Assembly: GCA_024743075.1 (NCBI GenBank)
Contig: JANSXG010000013.1
Span: forward strand, 1 to 36,578
Reading direction: 5' to 3'
DNA from: a bacterium
Lineage (GTDB): Bacteria > Planctomycetota > Phycisphaerae > Phycisphaerales > UBA1924
DNA: 36,578 nucleotides
In this document: piece by piece, positions 8,658 to 16,979 of the stretch
Position numbering within the stretch: position 1 is the first letter of the stretch
How the letters are laid out: the number at the start of each line of letters is the position of its first letter
Notes under the pieces: model-generated
Told to the model about the DNA's origin: nothing
Databases searched by the model: none
What the model saw: only the letters and a program-made list of their open reading frames with translations
Position numbers and translations under genes: made by a program

Positions 8658-8906
8658 CGAACTCTCCCAAGTGAGGTCGGAACCGCGGAACGCGACGGGC
8701 CGCCGCGATAAGTTCTTTGTACACAAGGGATTCTGACGATTTTTCAGCCTAATGCAACGATCGTGTCCGAGAATCTGTCGGACTTTCTGAGAGCAGGGTC
8801 CAGCATTGCCGAAACGGACCGGTCACGGACCCAACCGGCGGGATCATCATCGGTACCCTGTCTGGGGCGAGAAACGACCCGGAACCGCAAGGAGAGACGC
8901 ACCGTC
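8658..8906. promoter_or_regulatory. Divergent intergenic region, dockerin protein / VKOR-DsbA
   Basis: These 249 nt separate two outward-facing genes. The plus-strand frame is open here from 8763, but its translation has no VKOR features and the better start is at 8907. A small imperfect hairpin (TCCGA 8767-8771 with TCGGA 8779-8783) is visible. No promoter could be called with confidence. Confidence 0.35.
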
Positions 8907-10949
8907 ATGGCATCAAAGGGAAAGCGCAAACTCACGGCGGCCCAACGGGCTCGGATGGGGCAGGCCAAGTCTCAGGGTCCCACTTCGACGAAGAAGCCGG
9001 AGGTCAATTCGCCCAAATTAACACCGATGCCGGCGTGGGTATTCTGGTCGGGTGCCGTGCTCATCCTTGCGATGCTGGCGCTGAGTCTGAACCTCTCGCT
9101 CAGCCACCTCGGCTACTCGACACCGGGCTGTGGCGAAGGCGGCTCGTGCGACGCGGTCAAGCAGACCAAGTTCGCCTACCTTCCGTTCACATATTCCACC
9201 AACAACGGGCGGGTCACCGGTTGGCCCGTGGCGTACGTCGGCTTCGCGTACTTCGCGTCGCTGTTGATCGTTTGGGTGATGTCCAGCGGAGCCGGGCTCA
9301 ACCATGTTGTGCGCAACGTCGTCCGTGTTGGTGCTGCCGCTTCGCTGCTCTATGTGATCGTGATGCTCGGCGGTTTCGCCGGCGGCGTCTGCCCGCTTTG
9401 CCTTTCCACCCACATCCTCAACTTTGCGCTGCTCGGCTTGGTTGAGTTCGCGACACCGGCGACCGCCGCCTTGCGTGGACGCTCCATTGGCATCGGGCTC
9501 GCGGGCCTGATCGTCGGCAACGGCGTCCTCATGGGTGTGCAGTCGGCGCGCAGCGATGAGCTCGCCCGTCAGGCCGATGCAGAGGGGCAAGATCTGATCA
9601 ACGAGATCATGGGCAGCGGCAACACGCCATCGCAGCCCGGCGGAGCGCAATCTGCGCCGAGCGTTACCCGGGTCGATGTGGACCTTCCCGGCCCGACCTT
9701 CGGCGACGGTCGCCCGGGCTTTACCGGTCGCTATCTCATCGGAGCGGAAGATGCGCCGATCCGCATCGTGACGGTCGCAGGCTACCAGTGCGGAGCGTGC
9801 CAGACCGTCGAGTCCGAGGTGAAGCGCCTGCTCGAAACGCGCGACGATGTTTCGCTCTCGATTATCCAATTCCCCGCGCAGAGTTCGTGCAACCCGACGC
9901 TCGAAAACCTGAACATGCACCCCGCTGCGTGCCGCACGGCGTCGATCGCTGAAGCAGCGGGAATCCTCGCCGGGCCGGATGCGTTCTGGGCGATGTCGTT
10001 CCGGTTGTTCGATTACATGTCGCAGCGGGACAGCGTCGGGCGTACCCCCCGCGACGTTCCCGACTCCGTGGTCGACCGGTGGGCGCGCGAAACGGGGATC
10101 GATCCGGCCGAGCTGCGGCGCGTGATGGCGACGCCAGAGGTCGCCGACCTGATCGCCGGCGACGCGTACCTCGCCCGCTCGGTGGGCACGACGCAGACGC
10201 CGATGGTGTTCATCAACGGCGTGGAGTTCAAGGGCTGGAACTCGCAGGGCGCGCTCACTCGGACGGTTCGCACGCTCGCCCAGCAAAGCCCGCCCCGATC
10301 GACCTCGGCGAACGATCAGCCTCCGACCAGCAGTGAGCGTCTGGCCGACAACTGGCGGGCGCAGCGGACGATCCCGGGCGTCCTCAGCGATCGCGACTGG
10401 ATGCGAGGCGGCGATTCGTCCTCGCCGGCTCGGATCGTGGTGTGGGGCTGTTACGACGAGCCGAACTCCCAGCGGGCGGACTCGATCGCACGCGACCTCG
10501 TCGCGCAGTACCCCGACGCGTCGTACGAATTCCGCTTCTACCCGATCAACAGTTCCTGTAATCCGCGCGTGGACATCTCTCGCTATGCGCAGGCATGCCC
10601 GAAGGCCAAGGCGGCGATCGCCGCGGGCCTGCTCGGCGGAGCAGACGCCCACCGGGCGATGCACGATTGGATCATGGACGCGGGTCCGTCGTTCAACCCG
10701 TCGCAGCTGCCCGGACAGTTCGCCGCGATCGGGCTCGACCCGGATGAGGCGATCGACATGATGGAATCGCAGACCGTTTCCGAGATCATCGTTCGCGACA
10801 GCAACGCTCTGGAAGCGATGGATCGCCTTGGAATCCGGTCGCGCCCTGCGGTCTTCGTCAACGAGAAGCCGACGCCCTGGATCTTCGGCACCGACCAGAT
10901 TGTGCTGCCGGATATCGTCCGTGCGGCTCTCGGTGAGGACGGCGGCTGA
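8907..10949 (+). CDS. VKOR-DsbA-DsbA-like membrane disulfide-formation fusion
   Basis: The 680-residue protein has a basic cytoplasmic N-terminus (1-42) and a four- or five-helix VKOR domain (about 43-215) with loop cysteines C75/C81 (CX5C, as in cyanobacterial VKOR) and the quinone-side CPLC at 162-165. VKOR reoxidises a thiol oxidase using membrane quinone. A periplasmic DsbA-like thioredoxin domain follows (about 275-460): CGAC at 295-298, SSCNP at 327-330, cis-proline TP432. A second, parallel thioredoxin copy spans about 505-675 and keeps SSCNP (549-552), a cysteine matching C342 (C564) and the cis-proline (RP647), but its active site reads GCYDEPNS, so the CxxC is gone. Start 8907 follows AAGGAG at a 12-nt distance. 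VKOR-Trx fusions are known; the extra degenerate copy is the odd part. Confidence 0.93.
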   Translation: MASKGKRKLTAAQRARMGQAKSQGPTSTKKPEVNSPKLTPMPAWVFWSGAVLILAMLALSLNLSLSHLGYSTPGCGEGGSCDAVKQTKFAYLPFTYSTNNGRVTGWPVAYVGFAYFASLLIVWVMSSGAGLNHVVRNVVRVGAAASLLYVIVMLGGFAGGVCPLCLSTHILNFALLGLVEFATPATAALRGRSIGIGLAGLIVGNGVLMGVQSARSDELARQADAEGQDLINEIMGSGNTPSQPGGAQSAPSVTRVDVDLPGPTFGDGRPGFTGRYLIGAEDAPIRIVTVAGYQCGACQTVESEVKRLLETRDDVSLSIIQFPAQSSCNPTLENLNMHPAACRTASIAEAAGILAGPDAFWAMSFRLFDYMSQRDSVGRTPRDVPDSVVDRWARETGIDPAELRRVMATPEVADLIAGDAYLARSVGTTQTPMVFINGVEFKGWNSQGALTRTVRTLAQQSPPRSTSANDQPPTSSERLADNWRAQRTIPGVLSDRDWMRGGDSSSPARIVVWGCYDEPNSQRADSIARDLVAQYPDASYEFRFYPINSSCNPRVDISRYAQACPKAKAAIAAGLLGGADAHRAMHDWIMDAGPSFNPSQLPGQFAAIGLDPDEAIDMMESQTVSEIIVRDSNALEAMDRLGIRSRPAVFVNEKPTPWIFGTDQIVLPDIVRAALGEDGG

Positions 10950-10970
10950 AGCGCGATCTAGAGTACGGCC

Positions 10971-12029
10971 GTGGCAAAGCTGCTGGTCGAACCAACCGAG
11001 AAAGGCCTCTGGTGCGAGAGTGCCTGCGTGCACGTGGACCCTTGGCGTCCCGTTGAAGCTGCGGTCGTCACCCACGGCCATGCCGACCACGCAACGCCCG
11101 GCTGCGGGCGGTACATCGCCAGCCCCGAAACCGCCAGCATCCTTCGCATTCGCTATGGCATCAAGGCACCGATCGACGAGCTCGCACCCGGTGAATTCCG
11201 CGATGTCGGATCGGCTCGCGTCTCCCTGCACCCCGCGGGGCACATCCTCGGCTCGACGCAGGTGCGGATCGAGGCATCTGGATCGGTCACGGTCGTCACC
11301 GGCGACTACAAGACCGACCCGGACCCGACGTGCACGCCCTTCGAGTGCGTCGAGTGCGATGCGCTGCTGACCGAGTCGACGTTCGGTCTTCCGGCTTTCA
11401 AGTGGCCATCCGATGCCGATGTGTTTGATGCGGTGAACCGCTGGTGGCGCGGGAACGTCGAGCAGGGCATGAACTCGGTGGTGTTCGCGTACTCGCTCGG
11501 CAAAGCCCAGCGGGTGCTGGCCGGCGTGGACGCATCGATCGGGCCGATCCTCGTGCACGGCGCGGTGGACAACATGCTTGCGCCGTACCACGAGGCGGGG
11601 ATCGGGCTCCCGGAAACCCGCAAGGCGCTGGTCGAGGCAGCGAAGGAGAGCGCCGGTCGCGCGCTGATCATCGCACCGCCGAGCGCTGCCGGCACGCCGT
11701 GGATGCGCAAATTCACGCCGTGTTCGACCGCCTTTGCCTCCGGGTGGATGGCGGTCCGGGGTACGCGTCGGTGGCGCGCGGTCGATCGCGGGTTCGTCAT
11801 CTCGGATCACGCCGACTGGGACGGGCTGCTCGACACCGTGCAACGATCCGGAGCGAAGTTCGTCGGTGTGACTCACGGCTACACCCGGCAGTTCTCGCGC
11901 TACCTCCGCGATGAACTGGGGATCGACGCCGAGCCGGTCGCGACACGCTACTCCGGCGAGGGCGAGTCGGAGTCGGAAGACGAACAGGTCCCCTCCAAGC
12001 AGGTCCCTGCGTCCGGCGGTGCGTCGTGA
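10971..12029 (+). CDS. Ligase-associated DNA exonuclease (metallo-beta-lactamase/beta-CASP fold)
   Basis: The 352-residue protein belongs to the metallo-beta-lactamase nucleases found beside bacterial ATP-dependent ligases. The zinc motif HGHADH is at 35-40, the next histidine in HPAGHILGS, and the aspartate in TGDYKTDPDP. Later motifs include ISDHADW and THGYTRQF near the C-terminus. It starts with GTG at 10971 (GTGGCAAAGCTGCTG), with only a weak ribosome site, 21 nt after the VKOR-DsbA gene. Its TGA overlaps the ligase GTG (GTGA). The last ~30 residues are acidic and low in complexity. Role: end processing in a repair pathway with the three genes downstream; substrate is not established from sequence. 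Confidence 0.92.
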   Translation: MAKLLVEPTEKGLWCESACVHVDPWRPVEAAVVTHGHADHATPGCGRYIASPETASILRIRYGIKAPIDELAPGEFRDVGSARVSLHPAGHILGSTQVRIEASGSVTVVTGDYKTDPDPTCTPFECVECDALLTESTFGLPAFKWPSDADVFDAVNRWWRGNVEQGMNSVVFAYSLGKAQRVLAGVDASIGPILVHGAVDNMLAPYHEAGIGLPETRKALVEAAKESAGRALIIAPPSAAGTPWMRKFTPCSTAFASGWMAVRGTRRWRAVDRGFVISDHADWDGLLDTVQRSGAKFVGVTHGYTRQFSRYLRDELGIDAEPVATRYSGEGESESEDEQVPSKQVPASGGAS

Positions 12030-13741
12030 AGCGCTTCAGCCGGCTCGTCACCGAACTCGATTCGACGACGAAAAGCAGTGCGAAGCAGGCGGCGCTCGCG
12101 TCGTACTTCCGCGAAGCTGATCCGGCCGACGGCGCGTGGGCGGTCGCGATCTTCACCGGACGCCGGCTCAAACGCGTCGTGCCCTACAAGGAGCTGCGGG
12201 CCCTGGCTTCTGAGGCATCGGGCCTGCCCGAGTGGCTCGTGCGCGAGTGCCACAGCGCGGTCGGGGATCTGTCCGAAACGATCTCGCTCATCCTGCCGCG
12301 TCCGCAAAAAGGCGACGACGCTCCGGAACGAACGCTCACGGACATCTTCGAGCAGCGGATCCGACCGATGCAGCGCACGGATACTTCCGGGAAAGCACGC
12401 ATCCTGCGCGAGTCGTGGTCCGAGCTCGACGCCGACGAGCGCTATGTCTTCCACAAACTGATCTCCGGCAACTTCCGCATCGGCGTGCAGAAGCGATCGG
12501 TTGTGCGTGCGCTCGCCGAGGCATTTGAGGTGGATCCCGGCGTCATGGCGCACCGGCTGAGCGGCCGGTTCGAGCCGACACCCGAGGCTTTCGATGCGTT
12601 GAAAGCCCCCGAGGGCGAGGACCCCGGCTCGGACGCCGCGCGCCCATACCCCTTCTATCTGGCCTCGCCGATCGAAACGCTGCTCGGTACCGGAGCCAGT
12701 TCGACCGACACCGTGCCGGTCGAGACCATCGAAGCCCAGCTCGGCCCGGCGTGGGGTTGGATCGCCGAGTGGAAGTGGGACGGCATCCGAGCCCAACTCA
12801 TCCGTCGCGACGGTCTCGGCTCCGACTCGATCCACCGGGCCATGCTGTGGTCGCGCGGCGAGGAGGAGATCGCCGAATCGTTCCCGGAGATTCTCAGCGC
12901 AGCGAGCGAGTTGCCTCACGGTACCGTGCTCGATGGCGAGATCGTCGCCTTCGAGCACGGCAGCCCCCTGCCGTTCCAGGCGCTGCAGCGCCGCCTGCAG
13001 CGAAAGCAGCGCGAGGCGTTGCTGTTTCAGGATGTCCCGGTCGTGTTCATGGCCTACGACGTGCTGGAACACGAGGGCGAGGACCTGCGCGAGCGTCCGC
13101 TCTCCGAACGACTTGAGGTGCTGAACCGCCTGCTCGATCGGGCGCAATCCGATCTGCTCCGGCGTTCTGAGCCCGTCGAGCACTCCACGTGGGAAGAACT
13201 GGAGCGAGCGCGGTCGGAATCGCGTGAGCGCAACGTCGAGGGGCTGATGCTCAAGCTCGCCGACTCGCCCTATCGCGTCGGTCGGGTTCGCGGCGACTGG
13301 TGGAAGTGGAAAGTCGAGCCGTACACGCTCGACGCGGTCATGGTCGGCGCCCAGCTCGGCCACGGGCGCCGGGCTTCGCTGTTCACGGATTACACCTTCG
13401 CGCTCTGGGACCGCGATCCTCAGGACGAGGCTGCCGCGCTCGTCCCGATCGCCAAGGCGTACAGCGGGCTGACGAACCAGGAGATCAAGTCGGTGGACAA
13501 ATTCGTCCGCGACCACACCGTCGCGCGACACGGCCCGACGCGGACCGTCGAGCCGGAGATGGTCTTCGAGCTCGCGTTCGAGGGGATACAGGAGTCTAGC
13601 CGGCACAAGTCCGGGCTCGCGCTCCGCTTCCCTCGCATGGCGCGGATCCGATCCGACAAGACGCCGGAGCAGGCGGACACGATGGCGACGGCGCGGGCGC
13701 TGCTCGAATACCATCGCAGTCCACCGGGGCTGAGCCGATGA
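12026..13741 (+). CDS. ATP-dependent DNA ligase (ligase-associated cassette type)
   Basis: This 571-residue ligase has an N-terminal DNA-binding domain (1-205), then the nucleotidyltransferase core with motif I EWKWDGIR (catalytic Lys250), LDGEIVAF (motif III region), EGLMLK (motif IV) and WWKWK (motif V), and a C-terminal OB domain. It seals nicks using ATP and forms an enzyme-AMP intermediate on Lys250. It starts with GTG inside the exonuclease stop (GTGA) and ends with TGA inside the helicase start (ATGA), so translation is coupled. It is an accessory repair ligase; a replicative NAD-dependent LigA would be expected elsewhere. No Ku or primase domain is fused or adjacent, so this is not a classical end-joining LigD. 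Confidence 0.95.
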   Translation: MKRFSRLVTELDSTTKSSAKQAALASYFREADPADGAWAVAIFTGRRLKRVVPYKELRALASEASGLPEWLVRECHSAVGDLSETISLILPRPQKGDDAPERTLTDIFEQRIRPMQRTDTSGKARILRESWSELDADERYVFHKLISGNFRIGVQKRSVVRALAEAFEVDPGVMAHRLSGRFEPTPEAFDALKAPEGEDPGSDAARPYPFYLASPIETLLGTGASSTDTVPVETIEAQLGPAWGWIAEWKWDGIRAQLIRRDGLGSDSIHRAMLWSRGEEEIAESFPEILSAASELPHGTVLDGEIVAFEHGSPLPFQALQRRLQRKQREALLFQDVPVVFMAYDVLEHEGEDLRERPLSERLEVLNRLLDRAQSDLLRRSEPVEHSTWEELERARSESRERNVEGLMLKLADSPYRVGRVRGDWWKWKVEPYTLDAVMVGAQLGHGRRASLFTDYTFALWDRDPQDEAAALVPIAKAYSGLTNQEIKSVDKFVRDHTVARHGPTRTVEPEMVFELAFEGIQESSRHKSGLALRFPRMARIRSDKTPEQADTMATARALLEYHRSPPGLSR

Positions 13742-16275
13742 GCGGCAAGTCTCCGTTCCGATTGCACCCGCTGCTTGAATCGTGGTTCGACCAGCGTGGC
13801 TGGGCGCCGTTCGGCTTCCAGCGCGAAGCGTGGCAGGCGTATCAAGCCGGCCGCGACGGGCTGGTCCACGCACCCACGGGCATGGGCAAGACACTGAGCG
13901 TTTGGCTCGGTCCGGTTTCGCAGTGGCTTGATGAGCACACCGAGCATGATCCCGCGGCGGCAGAGGTTGATCGCACCCAAGCCGAGCCACTACGCGTGCT
14001 TTGGATCACGCCGCTGCGGGCACTGGCCAACGATACGCTCGATGCCCTCCGGCAGCCGATTCGCGACCTCGGCCTGCCGTGGACCATCGAGAAGCGCACC
14101 GGCGACACCGCCCAGTCCGTCAAGGCCAAGCAGCGCCAGCGCTACCCCACCGCGCTCGTGATCACACCCGAGTCGCTGAGCGTGCTGCTGAGTTACCCCG
14201 ACGCCGCCAGGCGCCTGAAGGGCATCCGCTCGGTGGTCGTCGACGAGTGGCACGAACTGCTCTCCTCAAAGCGAGGCACCCAGACCGAGCTCTGCCTCGC
14301 GCGACTTCGGCGATGGAACCCCGGCCTGCGCACGTGGGGGCTGTCCGCGACACTCGGCAACGTCGAGCAGGCGGCATCCACTCTCGTCGGGAGCAGGCCG
14401 ACCTCGAAACCGGTGCTCATCCGGGGCCAGCACACCAAGCGCGTCGAGATCCGCAGCATCGTGCCCGACGACATCGAGCGGTTCCCCTGGGCCGGGCACC
14501 TCGGTCTGAAGATCCTGCCCGAAGTCATCCGCGCGATCGAGGGGGCGAACTCGACGCTGGTGTTCTGCAACACGCGTTCGCAGGTCGAAATCTGGTACGG
14601 CGCGATCATGCAGGCCCGACCCGACTGGCTCGGTCGCGTGTCTCTCCACCACGGCTCGCTGGACAAGCAGCTGCGCGACAAGGTCGAGGCCGGGCTGCGC
14701 GAGGGTCGGGCCAAATGCGTGGTCTGCACGAGTTCGCTGGACCTCGGCGTAGACTTCTCACCTGTCGATCTTGTTTTGCAGGTCGGTTCGCCGAAGGGTG
14801 TGGCCCGCTTGCTCCAGCGGGCCGGGCGCTCGGGCCACCAACCCGGCGCGGTCAGCACGGTGCTGTGCGTACCCACGCACGCGTTCGAACTGATCGAGTT
14901 CGCCGCCGCCCGCTCGGCGGCGACCGCCGGGACGATCGAACACCGGATCCCGCTCGACAAACCGCTCGATGTTCTCGTGCAGCACCTGATGACCTGCGCT
15001 GTCGGCGGCGGGTTCGAGCGCGAGGCGATCCTCGACGAGGTCCGCGGCGCGAGTTCGTACGCCGAGCTGTCCGCGACCGAACTCGGCTGGGCGATCGACT
15101 TCCTGACGAAGGGCGGCGCAGCCCTCGGGGCGTACCCGGAGTTCAAGCGTGTCGAGATCGACGAGTCGGGCGACACTCCTCGCTATGTCGTCCGCGATCG
15201 CTCCGTGACCATGAACCACCGTGTCGCCATCGGCACGATCACATCAGATAGCGCGATGACCGTCCGATGGGCCAGCGGCGGCGGGAAGTCGCTCGGCACC
15301 ATCGAGGAATCGTTTATCTCGAAACTCGCTCCCGGCAACCGGTTCGTGTTCTCGGGACGCGTGCTCGAACTGGCCCGTGTCCGCGAGATGACGGCGTATG
15401 TGCGAAGGGCCAAGTCGAGCAAGGGCATCGTCCCCCGGTGGGGCGGCGGGCGCAGCCCGCTCTCGACCGAACTCTCCGAGGCGGTCCGAGAGAAACTCGA
15501 AACGTTCCGCCTCGGTGGCGCGGATGAACCCGAACTGCGGGCCATCGCCCCGCTGCTGAACCTGCAGACCCGCTGGTCGGTACTGCCCGGGCCCGACGAC
15601 CTGCTGATCGAGACCACGACCACGCGCGAGGGCCACCACACTTTCCTTTTCCCCTTCGAGGGACGGCTCGTCCATGAGGGTCTGGGCGCGCTGCTCGCGT
15701 TCCGGCTCACGCGCGATGCCCCGCGGTCGCTCGCGGTCACGGTCAACGATTACGGCGTCGAACTGCTCAGCGAAACGGCGATCGAGCTCGACGGTGCCCG
15801 GTGGCGACGCATGCTCCAGCCCGCGGACCTGCTGAGCGAGCTGCTCGAATGCCTGAACTCCAGCCAACTGGCCCGCCGACGCTTCCGCGACATCGCGCGC
15901 ATCGCCGGGCTGATCCACCCCGGCTTCCCCGGTCGCCAGTCCAAGCCGTCTCGCCACCTGCAGGCGTCGAGTGAGCTCTTCTTCGACGTGTTCGCCGAGT
16001 TCGACCCGGCGAACCTGCTGCTCGACCAGGCCAAGCGCGAGGTACTCAGTGAGCAGCTCGAAGTCACTCGCCTGCGCAGCGCACTCGAACGGATAGCAGG
16101 TGCCCGGATCGTCATGGTCTCGCCGGAGCGCCTCACGCCGCTGGCCTTCCCGCTCTACGCCGAGCGCCTGCGCACCCAAACGATGAGCAGTGAGAGCTGG
16201 CGCGACCGGATCGAGCGGTTGGTGCTGCGCCTCGAGGACGCCGCGTCGCGAGAACAGGATACACTTCGCCGATGA
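13738..16275 (+). CDS. Ligase-associated DEXH-box DNA helicase (Lhr-like)
   Basis: The 845-residue SF2 helicase has motif I APTGMGKT (45-52), TPLRAL (Ia), TPES, DEWH (169-172, motif II), LSATLGN (III) and QRAGRSGH (VI), followed by the long C-terminal region typical of Lhr-type and ligase-associated helicases. The family unwinds DNA or RNA-DNA using ATP; the cassette setting suggests DNA repair. It starts at an ATG that shares ATGA with the ligase stop, and ends in an ATGA with the phosphoesterase. The gene is full length with no frameshift seen. Confidence 0.95.
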   Translation: MSGKSPFRLHPLLESWFDQRGWAPFGFQREAWQAYQAGRDGLVHAPTGMGKTLSVWLGPVSQWLDEHTEHDPAAAEVDRTQAEPLRVLWITPLRALANDTLDALRQPIRDLGLPWTIEKRTGDTAQSVKAKQRQRYPTALVITPESLSVLLSYPDAARRLKGIRSVVVDEWHELLSSKRGTQTELCLARLRRWNPGLRTWGLSATLGNVEQAASTLVGSRPTSKPVLIRGQHTKRVEIRSIVPDDIERFPWAGHLGLKILPEVIRAIEGANSTLVFCNTRSQVEIWYGAIMQARPDWLGRVSLHHGSLDKQLRDKVEAGLREGRAKCVVCTSSLDLGVDFSPVDLVLQVGSPKGVARLLQRAGRSGHQPGAVSTVLCVPTHAFELIEFAAARSAATAGTIEHRIPLDKPLDVLVQHLMTCAVGGGFEREAILDEVRGASSYAELSATELGWAIDFLTKGGAALGAYPEFKRVEIDESGDTPRYVVRDRSVTMNHRVAIGTITSDSAMTVRWASGGGKSLGTIEESFISKLAPGNRFVFSGRVLELARVREMTAYVRRAKSSKGIVPRWGGGRSPLSTELSEAVREKLETFRLGGADEPELRAIAPLLNLQTRWSVLPGPDDLLIETTTTREGHHTFLFPFEGRLVHEGLGALLAFRLTRDAPRSLAVTVNDYGVELLSETAIELDGARWRRMLQPADLLSELLECLNSSQLARRRFRDIARIAGLIHPGFPGRQSKPSRHLQASSELFFDVFAEFDPANLLLDQAKREVLSEQLEVTRLRSALERIAGARIVMVSPERLTPLAFPLYAERLRTQTMSSESWRDRIERLVLRLEDAASREQDTLRR

Positions 16276-16979
16276 CGCTTCCACGGATGGAAACCGCCGG
16301 ATCCATTGGCATCGCAGTCGCCGGCGAGGACCTGCGGCTGCTCCCCGAGCGGGCAGTCTACTGGCCTCGTGAGCGGACGCTGTTCATCGCCGACCCCCAC
16401 TTCGGCAAGGCCCAGACCTTCCGCTCCGCCGGTATCGCCGCCCCTGAACGGTCACACAGCGCAGACCTCGAGACTCTCTCGCTCCTGATCGAACACGCCA
16501 ATGCCGCGTCGCTCGTCGTCCTTGGCGATCTGCTGCACTCCCGGTCCGGTGTCCGAGATTCGGTCATTGATGCTCTGGGCTCGTGGCGCACGCGACATCG
16601 ATCGCTAGCCGTCACGCTGGTCCGCGGCAATCACGACCGCTCGGCCGGCGATCCCCCGAAGCAGCTCAACATGAAGTGCGTCTCCCCCGGCGAGCGACGC
16701 GGCCCGTTCGAACTCGTCCACGAACCCGACGAAGCGAGCGGGAATGGCTACGCGCTGTCCGGCCACCTGCACCCCGGTGTCCAACTCGGCGGTTCCGGGG
16801 GGCTGGGTCGGAAGACAGCCGCGAAGCTCCCGGCGTTCGTCTTCGGGGCCAACTGCGCCGTCCTGCCCGCATTCGGTCGCTTCACCGGGCTGGCCGGCGT
16901 CCGACCCGCCGAGGGAGATCGCCTTGCCGTCATCGCCGACGGCGAGGTCATCGCGTTGAACTTCGGACGCGATGCTTAG
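16272..16979 (+). CDS. pdeM: Ligase-associated DNA damage response endonuclease PdeM
   Basis: The 235-residue calcineurin-like metallophosphoesterase has the metal-binding motifs in order: DPHFGK (41-46, in place of DxH), GDLLHS (85-90), GNHD (119-122) and SGHLHP. PdeM proteins occur with ATP-dependent ligase, exonuclease and helicase genes and are linked to DNA damage response. The ATG overlaps the helicase stop by 4 nt, making it the last gene of the cassette. Its TAG stop (16977-16979) overlaps the stop of the convergent lipoprotein gene, so there is no space for a terminator between the two transcripts. Confidence 0.92.
   Translation: MTLPRMETAGSIGIAVAGEDLRLLPERAVYWPRERTLFIADPHFGKAQTFRSAGIAAPERSHSADLETLSLLIEHANAASLVVLGDLLHSRSGVRDSVIDALGSWRTRHRSLAVTLVRGNHDRSAGDPPKQLNMKCVSPGERRGPFELVHEPDEASGNGYALSGHLHPGVQLGGSGGLGRKTAAKLPAFVFGANCAVLPAFGRFTGLAGVRPAEGDRLAVIADGEVIALNFGRDA

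Noticed and set aside
9018-11876. Very long minus-strand frame (952 codons)
   Set aside because: It is antisense to the VKOR-DsbA fusion and the exonuclease, both clear genes. Its Arg/Asp/His/Gly-rich translation is what high third-position GC produces on the opposite strand.
11948-13990. 680-codon minus-strand frame
   Set aside because: Antisense to the ATP-dependent ligase and adjoining genes; no domain text in the translation.
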